Below, piece after piece: positions 10,113 through 19,640 of a stretch of 23,749 nt of DNA. The notes beneath the pieces were generated by a model, which saw nothing but the letters and a program-made list of their open reading frames with translations, was not told the DNA's origin and ran no database searches. The position numbers were made by a program, and so were the translations under genes. Location: NCBI GenBank assembly GCA_004151065.3, contig NWUY0300004642.1:44604-68352 (forward strand), written 5' to 3'. Within the stretch, counting starts at the first letter, position 1, and each line of letters begins with the position of its first letter. This stretch comes from Larix sibirica (lineage: Eukaryota; Streptophyta; Pinopsida; Pinales; Pinaceae).

Positions 10113-11415
10113 TGTAAGGTCTCACCTTACCGGTCAACAAAACTTACGATAGAAACTAAAATCAAAATAAGAATGATTTATTTATTTTATATATTAAGGA
10201 CTAAACTCAACTATCATATGAAATCATATTGATACAAGACTTGGAGGTAATTATAATACTATGATCAGACTCAATACATTCCAAATATTGTTTACTTAAT
10301 TCAAATCATGCATTAATATGATTCACTACTACACCTACATTTTTGGTTGAAATGTTTTGTCAAACCCTCATCCTTAAGACATATTGTATCCACTAATTTA
10401 TTTGACACATATATTTATAACATCTTTGAATGGTAAAACAAATTTTCAATTTATCATCAAACAATATACAACATCCCTTAATTGAACTACTCCTACAACA
10501 TTTGGTCAATGCTCACTCTTAGCATCCCATTATCAATTTTACTCATATTACAACCCATAATAAACCATTACGATTTACTACATTAATAATCATGAAATCA
10601 TGTTCATAGGCATGAATTCTATTAATGATAAAAGTCACACCGATACCAAACCTCCCATCCCATTAAAAAAACAAATATAGCTATAACTCAGCCCATATCT
10701 AAAAAGACAAGTCTCTTCATTGAGGCATTTATATAAACACTTAATTGACAAACTCTTAATTTTTCGTAGGTGATTCACAATCTATTTTGGTATGCGTGAT
10801 GGAACATTGCTTACAAACATTTACACATAGCAACAACCATTGGGCATTTTGTCAAACATTTTGCAACAATGTAATCTACAACTTATTAAGGCATTACATC
10901 AAACATGTTGATGGCAATCTAATACAACACATTAAGGCATTTAAAAAATATTTTACAGTATTTAAAATTGCAATAATGTATTTTACACTAGATCAATTTT
11001 GAAAACTTATATTAATTAACATCTTCACATACTCGGGCAACAATACAATCCCCACAAGGCATATGCAAATTTTGGAAACTTCGTAGATAAAAAATTTAGG
11101 TTCTGAAAACTATTTTTTTGGAATCAAAACAGGGGTTCCAATTTCATATGGTACAAACACCCCCCTGAAGTTGAGTTGAATCCTAACAAATCACCTAGGG
11201 ACACAATTATTTAAAACACAAAAATATTAAAACCCAAAAAATCCTTTTTGAATTTAATCAAACAAATGGCGTGAAACCTTGCATATTTAACCACACAGAA
11301 AATAATACCATCCAAAATATCAATATTAGCTTTATAAATTAATTCCTAGTGATGGAAATGGAGTCCTATAGACGTAGTTATCATTATGCGCATAAATTAA
11401 CAACTCCAACTAGCA
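10113..11415 (-). repeat. 5' LTR of the Ty3 element, truncated
   Basis: Starts TGTAAGGTCTCACCTTACC and follows 2013 to about 3835 base for base with many substitutions, skipping one copy of the 513-bp duplication. Shared landmarks include TTTGGTCAATGCTCACTCTTA, CAATCCCCACAAGGCATATG and TTCCTAGTGATGGAAATGGA. Similarity stops near 11415 after AACTCCAAC. The remaining 1.7 kb of LTR, with the TG end, is not seen anywhere to 23749. It was either deleted or displaced beyond the window by the plus-strand material that follows. The open frame at 10787-11002 is accidental. Confidence 0.88.
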
Positions 11416-11790
11416 AATTATAGAGATAAATAGTATAATAAAGTGCCTATAGCTGGGAGGAACGTCCCTAGTCTGCAATCCGTTGGAGGATATTTTAAGA
11501 TAACAATCCAACTATGTATGAAATTCCATGTATATATATTTATGTTATGTTTATTGTCTAATTTATTGTTATGTGAATATATCATTGCATGGATTGCTTG
11601 GCATGGTGTGAGTGCATTCATGATAGAGTTTACTTGTAATGTTTTAATATATGTGTATGCTTGTTTTGGGTGACTACATATTTAATTTCTATTGTAAATT
11701 GATAATTAAATTATGAAAAATTATTTGGCAAGTTATTTGAGTACCTCGTGGACCTGAAGGCATGGTGAGGTCACTGGGTATGTGAAAGAT
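11416..11790 (+). repeat. Probable 3' part of a plus-strand Ty3-type LTR
   Basis: Sequence unrelated to the preceding LTR begins at about 11416 and runs to a good plus-strand PBS at 11791. Position just before a PBS makes it the end of a 5' LTR. No TG start or CA end can be fixed, so the LTR may be cut at its left side. The phrase GGATTGCTTGGCATGGTGTG near 11591 resembles the unit of the array at 14487-14680, hinting that both come from the same family. Confidence 0.4.
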
Positions 11791-11802
11791 TAGTATTAGA
11801 GC
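11791..11802 (+). other. Primer-binding site (initiator tRNA-Met), plus-strand element
   Basis: TAGTATTAGAGC differs from TGGTATCAGAGC at two of twelve bases, both transitions of the kind left by 5-methylcytosine decay (G to A, C to T). It is followed by TACAGGTTGCAAC, a usual continuation in plant Ty3 elements. It marks a second, plus-strand LTR element beginning at about the break of the older LTR. Confidence 0.65.
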
Positions 11803-13990
11803 TACAGGTTGCAACATTAGGACTTCATGGGGAAAAATGAATTCTACAAATAGAGTTTCAGTTTCCTTAAGAAGTGTTTGACAACATTTCTAACATAAAT
11901 TCTTGGATCGAAGTTCCCAAATTTGGATTCCAAAACTAGCATGGAAGTTGATAATATACCAAAACATGAATGGAGATTCAAGTCTTTAAAAATTTGGCAA
12001 AATTTTGCGTTAGTGTAAAAAAATATCAGTTCTATTAACTGACGAAAATTTACCATTAAGGAAAGAGCCAAGAATTCTTAGTTCTGTTAGTTGGAAAAAT
12101 AATTTATGGTATTTGAAATGGACATGTGTAAAGTTTGGTTGGCCACCTATTTATGAAAAAATTAGAGTGTAAATTTCATAAAGACACTTGTTCAAAAATT
12201 CCAATTTTTGAAAATTTTGAAATGGACCCCACAAATGCCACATGGACGGTGTGACATGGAGGTTCCATGTAGATTCTAGATGATGTGGAGCTGCCACATG
12301 GGTGAGGTGATGTGACATGGACTATCCACTTTACTCGAGTGCGTAGGTGACCACATGTGACAGGTACAAAGGCATGAGGATATCCAACCATTGGATGGAT
12401 GTGGAGATCAACGACCCAGGATGATTCAGATTGTCAACTTGCATAGGAGATAACATAATTAGCATGAGCCTAAAATTTGAAACTGCCTTGATAACATGTC
12501 GATCCCACATTCATTTATTATTTTCAAGGCATTTTCGGAAAACCACCTTTGCCAAGAGCCCGAAACCGCTTTCTTCCCTTGACGAAACCATCATTAGGGG
12601 TGGAATGATCAAAAGCGAAATGTGAGGAAGTATGGTGACATGGAGGCCAGTTGAGGGTGACATGGCCATGCCATGGGGTGACACATAGGATCCCAATGAC
12701 ACATCAACATACATGTGTCATGACATGTCAACACTTTTCCATGTTAGCAAAAAAATAGAAAAGTTATTAAAAAATAAAAAATAAAAACATGGAGCCTAAA
12801 AATTAATTTGGCCCTAATAGGAGCATAATTGCTCAGAATTGGGTGAGATCAATGGAATTCCGATGCCACTTATGGAGGCCACACAAATTCTATAGAGGGA
12901 CATCATCCTATTTTGCTCCAACTTTCCCGAAAATTGGAAATTGGGTTTTTTGAAGACCAACACCCAAAGGATGGACGGGGCCCCAGATTGGGCTGAAAAA
13001 TGTATAATGCAGACATTTTGTAGCCACACCATTAAAATGGGTGACGATTGATGACATTCCAAAGGGTGTGAAGTGGAGATGTCCAAGAAGGACAAAATCC
13101 ACAATTTGGGCACATGTAGGGTTAGATTTTGAAATTTTGGAGGTAAAAGTGACCCAAGGACTGAAAACTAAGAATTTTTCTAATTTCAACATTTTTCCTA
13201 CTCATCGAGCCAAGCAACTTTGCTTAGATGTGATTTTTACAAAATTTTATAAAATTTGATTGAAGCATCGAATTTGAGTTTTGGAAGTGCCTGTGTACTC
13301 ACAATCATATGGAATATCTGTGTCCGATACACAATTTTTTCTAATTCCTTAAATATTTTCTTATACATATCTCAGAAGTTGGTCCTTTAGAATAAGTGCA
13401 GTTACAGAAATACAATAAAATTGGGCAAAATTTGTGATTTTATAAAGATGTGACTTTCAACTATGAAATCAGACATGAACATGGGTATAATCACTAGAAA
13501 GAGGATCGGTAGGAGAATACGCACAATGAATCTTATTATGAATCAATGTTTCCTATCCTTCCAAAAATTTAGCAAAACAGGGGGCTTGTAGCTTATTTTG
13601 ACAAAATTATCAAATGGGCATTTTTCCAGAATTTTTCTATATGCATGAAATTTTTTATGGAATTTTGAAAAAGGGGTTTATCTAACAGATTTAATCATTT
13701 GAACATATTGCAAATATAGGTCTACATTATTTATAAGCTAGAACATATTTTAGAGAAGCGCAACAGAAGTGTGGTGGGTCGACCAAGATCATTCTGTAGA
13801 TTAATGAGGATATGGAAGTAAAAAAACTAAATGAAATTGTCAAATTAACCCTCACCTCATATATAATAGTAGGAGGGGGAGAGAGGCACCCATCAATAAA
13901 AAATTAAACAAAGTAATTATCATAATAGAATGGCTATAAGGATATATGATTGGATAATGTGATTATGCATGCTAAGAATGTGACATAAGT
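11803..13990. other. Non-coding interior, TGACATGG motifs, no gene seen
   Basis: No transposon protein is recognisable in any frame; the 60-99-codon frames on either strand (for example 12814-13113 and 12908-13192 minus) overlap each other in different frames and look accidental. TGACATGG occurs on the plus strand at about 12252, 12313, 12636 and 12658, with related TGACACAT and the palindrome TGTCATGACA (12716-12725). It may be the long leader or spacer of the plus-strand Ty3 element whose PBS is at 11791, but this is inference. Confidence 0.45.
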
Positions 13991-14486
13991 GTTAACTACA
14001 TTTTGAGAATGCTTGATTGTGCAAATGATGTGTGCTTAAGAGATAAGTTCACTGGATTGAAGATGGAAATATATGATTTTATTGAGTTATAATTCTAAAA
14101 ATTACTTCATAACTGTTGTTGGTATTTCAATAATAACAAATGTTGAAACGCTAATGATTATTTGGTTGATTGTGAATCTTGCAAGGAAGGAAAGTTTGTA
14201 GATATAAAAGTATTGGACATGGCAGTGAGTGTAAGCCCATGGAAAAATATGTATTATTTCCTACAAGGGACAAACAATATGATTAGGAGGGCCTCATAGT
14301 TTGGTTAAATTCGGTTTCCATGGGAAACATTTTTGAAATTTCAGATTGAAATTTAGTAAGTGGTATCTCACAAGAATTTATGTGATATAGGTGAGATGAT
14401 GAGTCTTGTCCCAGAAGGACAAGCGACGGTTGCTAAAAGTTGAAAAGTGCATGTAGGTTGCCACTATCATTGAGATTAATTCTTTA
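13991..14486. other. Non-coding DNA with one strong hairpin
   Basis: No coding signal. A perfect 7-bp stem with 5-nt loop, CTTGTCC-CAGAA-GGACAAG, lies at 14405-14423, shortly before the tandem array. The rest is AT-rich with no recognisable feature. A TTGTCCC phrase also occurs at about 68 in the LTR-like DNA near the other array, which may mean a common family. Confidence 0.5.
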
Positions 14487-14680
14487 AATGCCTAACAAAC
14501 CCATTTGTGTGTTGGATTGGCATTGTGATCTGCGAATGGCCTAATAAACCCACTCGTGTGATGGCTTGGCATTCTGATTAGTGATTTTTAATGGCTTGAA
14601 AAACCTAGTCGACACGTTGGATTGGCATTCTAATTTCTTAATAGCCATATAAACCAAGTTGTGGGATGGATTGGCTATGG
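14487..14680. repeat. About 50-bp tandem array, unit ends complementary
   Basis: Four units start at 14487, 14535, 14590 and 14640 (spacings 48, 55, 50). Each reads AATGGC-like, then an AAACC-containing middle with GTG(T/G)G(A/T)TGG, then TTGGCATT-like. The ends pair: AATGCC (14487-14492) with GGCATT (14519-14524), the same with small bulges in units two and three, and ATAGCCA (14641-14647) with TGGCTAT (14672-14678) in unit four. The last pair keeps a perfect 7-bp stem with changed bases. Units are diverged and the period is irregular. Confidence 0.75.
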
Positions 14681-14934
14681 AATCAATATACAGAAGGGTA
14701 TAAAGATGAACCTCACCTATGGTATCCATGTGAAGTTAGAACATATTCATGAAGATAAGTATTGGGTTGTTATGCATACTTGTCTTTCTGATTTTCAAAT
14801 ATGTGTTTTGGTTATGTAACTGAATTCTTGTTATGAAAATGTTTTGCTTGAGATGGCTATGGTATGTATGATTGATTTGTCTATTGTTGTAGGTAACATG
14901 TCAGTGCAAAGCATTAACGATAATTGTGGACATT
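14681..14934. other. Non-coding DNA between array and RT scrap
   Basis: AT-rich DNA rich in TATGT. I see no feature here. Confidence 0.5.
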
Positions 14935-15131
14935 GTTTCTCAAAGATAGCCATTGCATGTAAGTTGTAAAAGAATAAGACATCATTAAGATAGCTTTTAG
15001 AACTCGATATGGTTATTATGAGTTTGCAATACTACCATTTAGATTATTAAATGCACCAACTATTTTATGTGCTTAATGAATGGCATATTCAGGCAGTATT
15101 TGGATAATTTTGTCATTTTATTATTGATGGG
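14935..15131 (+). pseudogene. Reverse transcriptase fragment, plus-strand Ty3 element
   Basis: In one plus-strand frame the sequence gives FSKDSHCM, a stop, VVKE, a stop, then [20 protein letters not shown] and FRLLNAP. After a one-base shift it continues [18 protein letters not shown], ending where the FxDD catalytic motif should be. This is the palm region of a Ty3 RT (same block as 7801-8010 on the minus strand), about 65 residues long. Two stops and a frameshift make it dead, and nothing before or after continues the domain. It probably belongs with the PBS at 11791 as remains of one plus-strand element, with most of gag-pol deleted (inference). Confidence 0.85.
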
Positions 15132-15743
15132 CCTTGAATTTAGCATATTTTTATCATCATTTCACCTTATCTATAAACCAATTTTATCATCCATATTCAT
15201 GCACTAATCCCTTCTAATGCTCATATGCATGTTTTTATGCTCAAGATGTTTTTCCATTACATGTCTTAGTATTTCATTTGNATATATCACTAAGAGATAT
15301 CTTTGACAATATTCCTAAAGAACATGTTGATTATTTAAATATATCACTAAGAGATATCTTTGACAATATTCCAAAGACATCCCCATCTCGTGCATTACTT
15401 TGTGAGTGGTAACCATGGAGACATCTACTAGTCACATATGATAACCACGTAGATCGATGGGCATCTCTTTTTTTCAAAGAGGCTGGGGATTAGTGCGTGA
15501 GACCCACACTTTTTCTTATCTAATTTCGAGGATAAGGATACACGCAATGAGACTTTGTGTTCACTAGAAAGCGTGTAAATGCGAGTTCATAAAATAAAAA
15601 ATAAGTGAGAATGGTTTGAGTTGATACGAGTTTAAGTGGGTAATTTAAAGATATATATAATAGTCGAATGTTCACATGATTTATTAAACATTCGTAATTT
15701 TTTTTTTAATTATGAATTATAAAGAATTATGATTATTATTGGG
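15132..15743. other. Unassigned patchwork with an assembly N
   Basis: No coding signal. Position 15281 is N. A 34-bp sequence beginning ATATATCACTAAGAG lies at 15282-15315 and again without change at 15339-15372. Downstream DNA is AT-rich with T and A runs around 15702-15712. Confidence 0.6.
15282..15372. repeat. 34-bp perfect direct repeat, offset 57, next to the N
   Basis: The copies at 15282-15315 and 15339-15372 are identical, separated by 23 bases, and the first begins right after the N. This is either a real short duplication or a gap-closing error. Confidence 0.9.
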
Positions 15744-15960
15744 GTTTGATTGATTAAGAGGGGGTGCTGATAATTTTTACTATGATTCAATTTTTCTTTT
15801 AATAAAATAGTAAAATCGTCATTATGGTTGTATAGGTGGATTGGGCATCACATTATTTATAGAGTGCGACACAATACTTCACATTTTGATAAGTAGATTT
15901 GATTAGTTGGTCAAGAGGGAGTGGTGATATTCTCCATTAGGGTTCAATTTCTTCTTTTAA
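15744..15960 (+). repeat. Two diverged copies of a polypurine-tract/LTR-start-like junction
   Basis: Copy A (15744-15802) and copy B (15897-15960) share TTGATTnnTT-AAGAGGGnG-TGnTGATA and end TTCAATTT(C)TTCTTTTAA. In each, a purine tract (AAGAGGGGG at 15756; AAGAGGGAG at 15913) is followed within a few bases by TGATA. This is what a plus-strand polypurine tract followed by an LTR start looks like. No matching LTR end (TATCA) can be paired, so the identity is inference. Confidence 0.45.
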
Positions 15961-16680
15961 CTCATCAATTTATAAGTATGCACTAAACTATGCTATCTTT
16001 GAAATGCGTCCACATGCAATTTAATTTAAATGAAAAAGTTGGAAATGTCCCAAAACATTAGAAAAACAATAAATTTCCTTGGTTATATTGGCCTGCATGG
16101 GTTTATCTTCATAAAGCAAGTGGTTGTGTAAGAAATAGTCTAATACACACACGACTCTATTTAACAAGGTCAAACTTGATTAGGGAGCATGCCAATGTTG
16201 AATCATTAAACTTTGATCAATGAGGATGTGTGAAAAGCACATATCATATGGGACTCTTCTAGAATGTGGACCTATTCTTTATAAGAACCCTAAGTAAGAA
16301 CCTTATTCCTATAAGAAGGCCACCTTTACACATTGAAATAAATCTTTAAACACTCTCATATCAAACTTATGCTAATGTAATTCTCTCTTATTTTAAAGGT
16401 TTCCCAACTTGCACATTTGCTTCTACATTGCCCAATTTGCACGTGGATGGTTGAGAATAGGAAGATATTGAAAACTTGAATGAGTATTGGACTAGAGAGA
16501 GACCTGGAAGTAAAAAATCCCAATTAGGAGAAGGGATTTGGAGCCAACTTATCATATATAAGGTATGGAACTCACAAGTAATATTTTCTTCTTGTAATAG
16601 AATCTCACCCCCCAAATACTTGTGTTGATTTGAAGTGGGTATTTGCAAACATTCACTTTCATTGAACCATCATGTAGATT
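15961..16680. other. Possible LTR-derived DNA with paired TATAAGAA boxes
   Basis: TTATAAGAA at 16279-16287 and TATAAGAA at 16310-16317 sit in two near-identical surroundings, a possible plus-strand promoter. A minus-strand frame of 86 codons at 16388-16648 has no recognisable domain, no ATG at its listed start, and I do not count it as a gene. Otherwise nothing is identified. Confidence 0.35.
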
Positions 16681-16682
16681 TT

Positions 16683-16696
16683 GGATTTGATATCCA
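16683..16696 (-). other. Weak candidate primer-binding site on the minus strand
   Basis: The minus strand reads TGGATATCAAATCC. With one inserted A it differs from TGGTATCAGAGCC at two positions. It lies about 970 bases beyond a minus-strand TATA-like box, close to the spacing between promoter and PBS in the plus-strand copia relic (about 1.0 kb). Weak on its own. Confidence 0.25.
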
Positions 16697-17432
16697 ACCT
16701 TGTATACTAAGTAAATCTAGATTCCTCCATGCAGGGGTAGAGTTACAGAGTAGGGTTTTCTTTGGTTGACTGTGTGTAGGTTTACTTAGAGCTTGCTATT
16801 CTCCTCCTCCCGGTCCTTTAGCTCCACAACAAGAATATAAGACTCTTCAAAGAGGAATTATGGGCAAGTCTCTCTACTTCCTTTAAACGCCAGGGTTTCT
16901 CTTTAGCTTGCTTGAATAAGGTAGAATAGGCTCCTTTTGTGGTGGTTGTCCCTAGCTAAGCCAATCTACTAATGAGAGTTGACACTTAATGATCAACAAG
17001 GTTTGTAATGATAAATATTCAACAATAATCATTAATCAAGGAAGACAATGCACAACAAATAGATAGAATCATTATTCATATTAATCAAAGAAGCAACTGT
17101 ACAAATTGTCCTCCTTATAAACAACTCTAAAAAACCTCTTTGAATCCCACACAAATTTAGGGCAACAATGATACACTTCATATTATCATAGTAATGAAGA
17201 TAAAGTACAATACCCCATCTCATCCTAATTTGATACAACAATCCTTTTAACTCATCCGAAGCAAAGACTCTTCAATGCATCATAAACCCTAGCCGGGCAA
17301 TCCACAATCATTGCAAACCCTAGATAACAATACAAAGGCTAAGCAAGGCATCACACCAAGCTCTACAACCCAATCCTTGAAGCTTCCAAACATGCCAACA
17401 TCACACTAATAGTTAAACCCCAATATCTTATA

Positions 17433-17545
17433 CTTGCATCACACATGATATAATTAAGGAGATTCACGCACTTGCATCCCATAAGCTACGATTCTCAACG
17501 CTTGCATCTCACAAGACAAGGAACCCTAATTCTAGCATCGCACAA
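17433..17545. repeat. CTTGCATC motif repeated every 30-38 bp
   Basis: CTTGCATCACACA at 17433, CTTGCATCCCATA at 17471, CTTGCATCTCACA at 17501 and CTAGCATCGCACA at about 17532. Spacings are 38, 30 and about 30. A diverged short tandem array in the transcribed part of the presumed minus-strand LTR. Confidence 0.6.
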
Positions 17546-17660
17546 GCACTAATCCTTGTTACAAGAGTAATACATGAACTTCCAAGATTCTCCAAATAGA
17601 TAGCATCAGACCAACTATCAATCTCTAAGATACAAATTAGTTTTTCTTAACAAATGCACT

Positions 17661-17678
17661 CTCCTTCCTTTATCTGGA
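17661..17678 (-). promoter_or_regulatory. Promoter-like block of the minus-strand LTR
   Basis: The minus strand reads CCAGATAAAGGAAGGAGAG, a weak TATA-like box followed by a purine stretch. It is the counterpart of CATATAAATAAAGGAAGGAG at 20234 on the plus strand, where the TATA box is better. Confidence 0.4.
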
Positions 17679-17741
17679 CTAAGATGAGGGAGGCCAATAG
17701 AAAGACATGAAATAAGTCCAACCATAGGATAACTCAACAAA

Positions 17742-17888
17742 TGGAGCACTCCTCAAAGTAATGTATCCACATGTCACATTAATGTTTATACAACTGCCAA
17801 GGTTGTGCACCCTCCAACCTAGGTGTCCACATATCAATTGCTCCTCATCCAAGATGGTTCACCCTCCAAGCTAGGTGTCCACATGTCA
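17742..17888. repeat. 50-60-bp tandem units with CCACATGTCA cores
   Basis: Three units end TATCCACATGTCA (about 17764), TGTCCACATATCA (17824) and TGTCCACATGTCA (17876), the last two each preceded by CACCCTCCAAnCTAGG. A partial fourth, GTGCCCTCCAATCA, follows near 17911. On the minus strand they read TGACATGTGGACAC, upstream of the promoter-like block, so they could be U3 enhancer repeats (inference). Confidence 0.7.
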
Positions 17889-18911
17889 AGTGATTCTCCT
17901 CAATGATGTTGTGCCCTCCAATCAATGGCTTCTCAAATAGTGTTCCTCCTCAAACTATAAGTAATGTGGTTACATGCTTCTAGGGCCATGTTCCCAACCT
18001 CCACATGACTAATGGCCTCCTCCAAAGTGGTTACTCCACGTGTGCAAGAGCCCATCCTCCTCGATAATTACACCCTTTTAAAAGATGATAGATACACCAC
18101 ATTTTCCAATGACCACATCAAGAAGTGTGCCTCCCTACACTAATTCCAAGGCAAACACACACCCAGTCTAAGCTCTCCAAAAGTAAAAAATAAACAAAGG
18201 GGCAAGGAGACGAAAACTCATTCAATGAAGTGCTCTCCTATCTATTTGAAAACACTTTTGGAAAGCTAAAAACTCTACTTTGTGTAGTATCGGTGGTGCA
18301 TCCTCCTCATATATAATAATCAACTCAACTTGCTCAAAATATCGCTATGGTTGTAAATCCATCCTACCAAAGTATAGAGGTAACAACCATTGTAGCCACC
18401 AAGTATGTAGAAATGAGGTTGAATATTGGGTTCACTCCTCATACCAAACCAACAACTTGCAAATCAACAACACCAATTCGTATCATCAATACTAAACATC
18501 ATCACCAATTAATGAGTTAAGATGTAGAAGGCTCGAATCTTCATCAAATCTTGCTCGTGTCAACAAAAACATCATAAAATCTCCAAAATAAATGCCATTT
18601 CCTACAAATATGAGTGTAGTGACAACATCAATCTGGCTAAGACAAATGATCAAGAAATAATGGTCAATCTAGTTAGAGACCGTCTCCAAAAATCATCCTC
18701 AAACATACTCTCAAAAAATGGTTCTTACAACTAAACTCCAGAAATAGGATTAAACTAGAAATCAATAAGCCTGTAGTGTTGAAGAAGAACCAACATTGCA
18801 AGACCTCTATGATCTAATATGCTATTAACACATGTAAAATTTGTGATAGCAAGATCAATAGTAGAGTGAATAAGTCTTTATATGATGTCTCCAAGGGTGC
18901 TTTGTATTCTG

Positions 18912-18928
18912 TAGTGTGACTCACACTA
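18912..18928. promoter_or_regulatory. 17-bp palindrome containing TGACTCA
   Basis: TAGTGTGA-C-TCACACTA is symmetric around its centre and contains TGACTCA/TGAGTCA, the known core of GCN4/AP-1-type bZIP sites. It lies near the presumed start of the minus-strand LTR. A regulatory role is inference only. Confidence 0.4.
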
Positions 18929-19011
18929 GGCTCACCCGATTTTGACTTAATTAAACAAAATTTTATCACAACGATGTTGTGGTATATTTTCTTTCCCCCT
19001 CCCAACATGTT

Positions 19012-19640
19012 GATTACAACACAACTCAATATATGAATTAATGACTCATATACCCTCTATAAATGAATCACATAGGGATTGAATCAACTCATTGTCTTCC
19101 ATCCCAATGCAAGCAGGATTGCCTACCTCCCTATGAAGACTCACATTTAATATCAAGCATTACAATGACTATTGACTTAAATATAATTAAACGATTCAAT
19201 TGTTAGTCTCATATAAGCCACATATTAAATTCAACAAAATTCAATCTTCTAGAATCAAACCATTTATCTCAAGGCCCACTAAAGACTTATAATTACAACT
19301 TTGAATCTTAGTGATATGTAAATGCATAAATGTCAAATGTTAGGAGTAATAAGTGGAGAGTGCACAATATATCTCCACACCAACATGTGGAAGTAGACAC
19401 AACTACTAAATATAATATCCACTTCATGTTCTTAAAGCGAACTCCATACCTTTGTTTATAGGTGCATGTTCCACAAGATAACTTAACCAAGCCATTTCAA
19501 GATCAACCTCATATTCATGAGATAAAAACATCTAGTATGTGTTTGTAACACATGGCTCTTGACTGTGAGTTTAATGTATACCTTCTACCTCTTAGCTTTC
19601 AAGGTTACTTCGAAAGTGTTTACACCATGATTAGAGGTGC
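19012..19640. other. Unassigned non-coding DNA between opposed LTR-like blocks
   Basis: No clear coding signal. A 60-codon minus-strand frame at 19308-19490 has no recognisable domain. No LTR boundary could be placed for the plus-strand element that follows. Confidence 0.45.

Larger units (their letters stand above)
2013..11415 (-). mobile_element. Decayed Ty3/gypsy LTR retrotransposon, Tekay-like chromovirus
   Basis: Read on the minus strand the order is: 5' LTR (11415 down to 10113, truncated), PBS 10110-10096, gag from 9983, zinc knuckle, protease, RT, RNase H, integrase ending at a stop at 5604-5606, polypurine tract 5585-5571, 3' LTR 5569-2013. LTR ends are TG...CA with TGTA/TACA tips. 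RT before RNase H before integrase is the Ty3 order. The integrase tail (ending EFPFLFN then stop, after a TWEDA-like stretch with its Trp codon mutated to TGA), the tRNA-iMet PBS and the very long LTRs fit the Tekay/Del group of plant chromoviruses; that clade call is inference. The LTRs differ at about 11 of the first 62 aligned bases, so the insertion is old. Confidence 0.9.
16700..19011 (-). repeat. Probable minus-strand LTR-like block
   Basis: Read on the minus strand, a promoter-like block (TATTGGCCTCC...AGATAAAGGAAGGAGAG, about 17660-17700) matches in order the plus-strand block CGTTGGCCTTT...AAATAAAGGAAGGAGAG at 20213-20256. Upstream of it, on the minus strand, lie tandem TGACATGTGGACACCTAG units. 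The candidate left boundary is the PBS near 16690. The candidate right boundary is TGTTGGGAGGGGG reading from 19011. Neither end is proven. No transposon protein is seen inside; frames such as 18280-18495 and 18814-19029 look accidental. Confidence 0.4.

Noticed and set aside
12814-13192. Two overlapping minus-strand frames of 99 and 94 codons
   Set aside because: They are different frames over the same DNA, without domains. Length is within what chance gives here.
16388-16648. 86-codon minus-strand frame as a gene
   Set aside because: It begins at a TTG codon rather than ATG, has no recognisable domain, and lies in DNA with LTR-like signals.
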